The position numbers and the translations under genes are program-made. The notes under the pieces are model-generated. The model did not search any database and had not been told where the DNA came from. It saw only the letters and a list, made by a program, of their open reading frames with translations. A DNA stretch of 44,731 bases, from positions 1-44,731 of the forward strand of contig DWWL01000021.1 in assembly GCA_019119775.1 (NCBI GenBank), given 5' to 3'. This document shows, one piece after another, positions 42,894-44,731 of this stretch. Position 1 is the first letter of the stretch. The number at the start of each line of letters is the position of its first letter. Source of the stretch: Candidatus Lachnoclostridium pullistercoris (GTDB lineage: Bacteria > Bacillota > Clostridia > Lachnospirales > Lachnospiraceae).

Positions 42894-44483
42894 CTATCCG
42901 AAGATTCTCCATCCGCAGATGAAGTTGCTTCTCCACCAGGAGCTTAAGCTCCTCTCCACCACGCAGCCGTGGCTGGAAGAAGCGTCGATCACCGTGCCGC
43001 CGCCGGAACAGATTCCCACATGGCCGCTCACGACCACAATATCGCCCGCTCTCAGATCATTAAAGCTGGTGACCTTCTGATACCTTCCCGGACTTCTCCA
43101 GCCGGAGGAGGTCAGGTAGCTCTGGCTCACTCCGGAATTATTCAGGCACCAGTACACAAAGCCGGAGCAGTCGAAGGAATTCGGTCCCTTCGCTCCCCAT
43201 ACATAGGGGCTTCCGATCTTGGATCTGGCGACAGAAATCAGTCTGCTGACTCCTGAGCTGTCGTTTACCACCGCTCCGCCGCTGCCGGAAGAGCCTTTTG
43301 ATCCGCCGCCGGAGGAACCGGAAGAACCTCTGCCGGAGGAGCTGCCGCCGGAAGAAGAACCTCTGCCGGAGGAAGAACTGCTGGAGCCGGACGGAGCGCG
43401 CCGCACATTGTCTCCCGTCAGCTTCGCCATGGTCTGCACGCCTACCATACCGTCCACACCCAGGCCGTTCTGCCGCTGGAAGGACCGCACTGCATCCTCT
43501 GTGATCTCCCCGTAATAGCCTGTGGCGTTGGCGGAGGAGAGATATCCGTATTTCGCCAGCAGCTGCTGCACTCTCTTCACGTTCTCATCCTCATCGCCGA
43601 GGGAAAGACCATTGGGAACCGCATTGCCGCTGTTTAACACTTCTCTGGTGGACGGGCCCAGATAGCCGTCCACGACCAGGTTGTTCCTGGACTGGAAACG
43701 CCGCACTGCTACAGTGGTGTCATCCCCGTAGGTGCCGTCCGGATCCGTAGTCAGATAGCCCAGAGCCTGCAGCCGTTCCTGACAGGCCAGCACTACCTCG
43801 CTCTTCTCTCCGTATTCCAGCATGTTCGGCTTGATTTCGTCGCTGTAGAGCAGGTTCATCACCTGTCTTCCTACCTTGCCGTCCTCCTTTAAGCCGTTCA
43901 TCTGCTGCAGCTTCAGCACAGCCTGCTCCGTGGAATCTCCGAAATATCCCGTCACCTGGTCAGCGCTTGCCAGATATCCAAGCTCGTAGAGACGTCCCTG
44001 GATCTGCTGGATATCGTCGCCCTTGACTCCCTTCGACACGGCATAATACTTGGCGTCGGGGGAGAGAATGGCCATCAAAGTGTCCTGGCCCACAACTCCG
44101 TCCTCCGTCAGGCCGTTCTGTCTCTGGAAATGCTTCACGGCGCTGGCCGTCACATCCCCGTAGTACTCCGTAGGCTCATCGTTGTCCATAAAGCCCAGCT
44201 CCATCAGCCGTTCCTGGAGAACCGCCACGATCGGATGCTCGACGCCGACCCGCAGATAATCCGGTATCGGGTCCGTCTCCTCCACAGTTTTTAGATCGGG
44301 AAACAGCGGTCCGTCCGGGGTCATGGGCGCAATTTCCGGCGCCGCCGTCTCATCCTTCGGTTCCAGATCCGGCGCCGCCGTCACTACCACTGGCTTATTT
44401 CCTGTCCCGCAGGAAGAAAGGCATGGCAAAAAAGCCAAAGCAGTCACGATCAGTCCTGCTTTCACACATTTATCTATATTCAT
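42894..44483 (-). CDS. NlpC/P60 lipoprotein with four peptidoglycan-binding repeats
   Basis: A 529-aa predicted surface lipoprotein that cleaves peptidoglycan stem peptides. The signal peptide ends in lipobox LSSC with Cys25. After an acidic linker come four PG_binding_1 repeats (about 80-145, 155-215, 230-285 and 300-360), each with the 'LQ..L..LGY...G.yG..T..AV..FQ..NgL..DG..G..T' pattern. A Ser/Gly-rich flexible linker (about 368-405, SSGRGSSSGG-type) leads to the NlpC/P60 domain: catalytic Cys439 in NSFDCSGFVYW, His488 in SGHVGI and a third residue around His505. ATG 44483 follows GAGGT by 7 nt. Such enzymes act in cell separation or spore germination; nothing here decides between them. 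Confidence 0.92.
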   Translation of the reverse strand: MNIDKCVKAGLIVTALAFLPCLSSCGTGNKPVVVTAAPDLEPKDETAAPEIAPMTPDGPLFPDLKTVEETDPIPDYLRVGVEHPIVAVLQERLMELGFMDNDEPTEYYGDVTASAVKHFQRQNGLTEDGVVGQDTLMAILSPDAKYYAVSKGVKGDDIQQIQGRLYELGYLASADQVTGYFGDSTEQAVLKLQQMNGLKEDGKVGRQVMNLLYSDEIKPNMLEYGEKSEVVLACQERLQALGYLTTDPDGTYGDDTTVAVRRFQSRNNLVVDGYLGPSTREVLNSGNAVPNGLSLGDEDENVKRVQQLLAKYGYLSSANATGYYGEITEDAVRSFQRQNGLGVDGMVGVQTMAKLTGDNVRRAPSGSSSSSSGRGSSSGGSSSGRGSSGSSGGGSKGSSGSGGAVVNDSSGVSRLISVARSKIGSPYVWGAKGPNSFDCSGFVYWCLNNSGVSQSYLTSSGWRSPGRYQKVTSFNDLRAGDIVVVSGHVGICSGGGTVIDASSSHGCVVERSLSSWWRSNFICGWRIFG

Positions 44484-44541
44484 GGTATATACCTCGTTTT
44501 ATCTTCATCTCGTCGAATTAAGGTATATTTTAGCATACCTT
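44484..44541 (-). promoter_or_regulatory. Palindromic region upstream of the lipoprotein gene
   Basis: Two related palindromes lie here. GGTATATACC (44484-44493) overlaps the spacer of the ribosome-binding site, and AAGGTAT-8 nt-ATACCTT (44520-44541) is 36 bp from the start codon. Both share GGTATA half-sites, which suggests a repressor operator or cooperative sites (inference). A clear -35/-10 pair is not evident. Confidence 0.4.
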
Positions 44542-44590
44542 GACAGAAAAAGAAAATAGCAATTTACATAATTTTTTCTTTCAATTAACA

Positions 44591-44731
44591 GTTCAGACGT
44601 GCATCTTCTTGCCCGGCCAATAAGCCGGACAAGAAGCATCGGATGTCCATCCGATGTGTAAACAGAGGGGAAAACTTACTTACAAGCGAGCTTGACGTCA
44701 GTTTTCCCCTCTGTTTACCCGCCGTCTGAAC
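44591..44731 (-). repeat. Three-hairpin dispersed element, copy B
   Basis: Read on the minus strand: GTTCAGACGGCGG (from 44731), stem 1 GTAAACAGAGGGGAAAACT with a perfect 19-bp partner around the loop GACGTCAAGCTCGCTTGTAAG, hairpin 2 CATCGGAT-GGAC-ATCCGATG, hairpin 3 CTTCTTGTCCGGC with its partner (one G-T pair), then CGTCTGAAC at 44591. The two ends are inverted copies of each other (GTTCAGACG). It is the inverted relative of copy A at 39753 and ends exactly at the window border, so flanking target duplications cannot be checked on that side. It lies about 110 bp upstream of the NlpC/P60 lipoprotein gene. Confidence 0.88.

Noticed and set aside
1..44731. tRNA and rRNA genes
   Set aside because: Intergenic regions were read on both strands for cloverleaf and CCA-end patterns and conserved rRNA blocks; none was seen.

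Overview
The window looks like a chromosome segment of a spore-forming, moderately high-GC member of Clostridia, most likely Lachnospiraceae (inference). Support comes from the rho-rpmE-DUF1385-prmC-prfA gene order, a YtvI-type sporulation membrane protein, a type III glutamine synthetase, a K+-dependent-pattern membrane pyrophosphatase, and secreted wall enzymes with clostridial wall-binding modules. No rRNA, tRNA, CRISPR array, IS transposase or phage gene was recognised.

Layout. (1) 1-1315 is an AT-rich fringe with small genes of the immunity-protein kind, one apparently broken by a single-base slip. (2) 1379-10506 (minus strand) is a tightly packed, partly overlapping surface-polysaccharide operon: GT8, three GT2 enzymes, a flippase-like protein, DUF2304 and DUF2142 membrane proteins, RfbC, an ABC-2 export permease without its ATPase, and a YgjP-type metallopeptidase. 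(3) 10651-12165 (plus) is a secreted L,D-transpeptidase. (4) 12328-17796 is a divergent decoration module: LicD and a Wzx flippase leftward, and a galactofuranosyltransferase-like GT2 plus a fused cytidylyltransferase/PLP enzyme rightward, both from recognisable promoters. (5) 17883-23258 (minus) makes sugar precursors: rfbA, rfbB, rfbD (dTDP-rhamnose), glmM (GlcN-1-P) and glf (UDP-Galf). (6) 23514-34280 (minus) is housekeeping: hppA, prfA, prmC, DUF1385, rpmE, rho, a phosphodiesterase-like protein, rarA and a polysaccharide deacetylase. (7) 34376-36447 is a Septu-like two-gene defence cassette (ATPase plus HNH nuclease) framed by two strong hairpins. (8) 36504-44483 holds glnN, fba, ytvI, an RluA-type pseudouridine synthase, a hemolysin-III protein and an NlpC/P60 lipoprotein with four peptidoglycan-binding repeats.

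The polysaccharide modules fit one product: a rhamnose- and probably galactofuranose-containing cell-surface glycan decorated through a phosphodiester by LicD. The fused enzyme plausibly supplies the CDP-activated amino-alcohol (or phosphonate) donor. No initiating sugar-phosphate transferase, clear Wzy polymerase or Wzt ATPase is present, so the pathway must use genes outside the window.

The most interesting non-coding signal is a pair of dispersed elements at 39753-39903 and 44591-44731 (opposite orientation). They share terminal GTTCAGACG sequences, a conserved loop and a conserved central hairpin. Two further stems have entirely different sequences in the two copies, yet both stay base-paired. 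That covariation indicates a structured mobile or RNA element.
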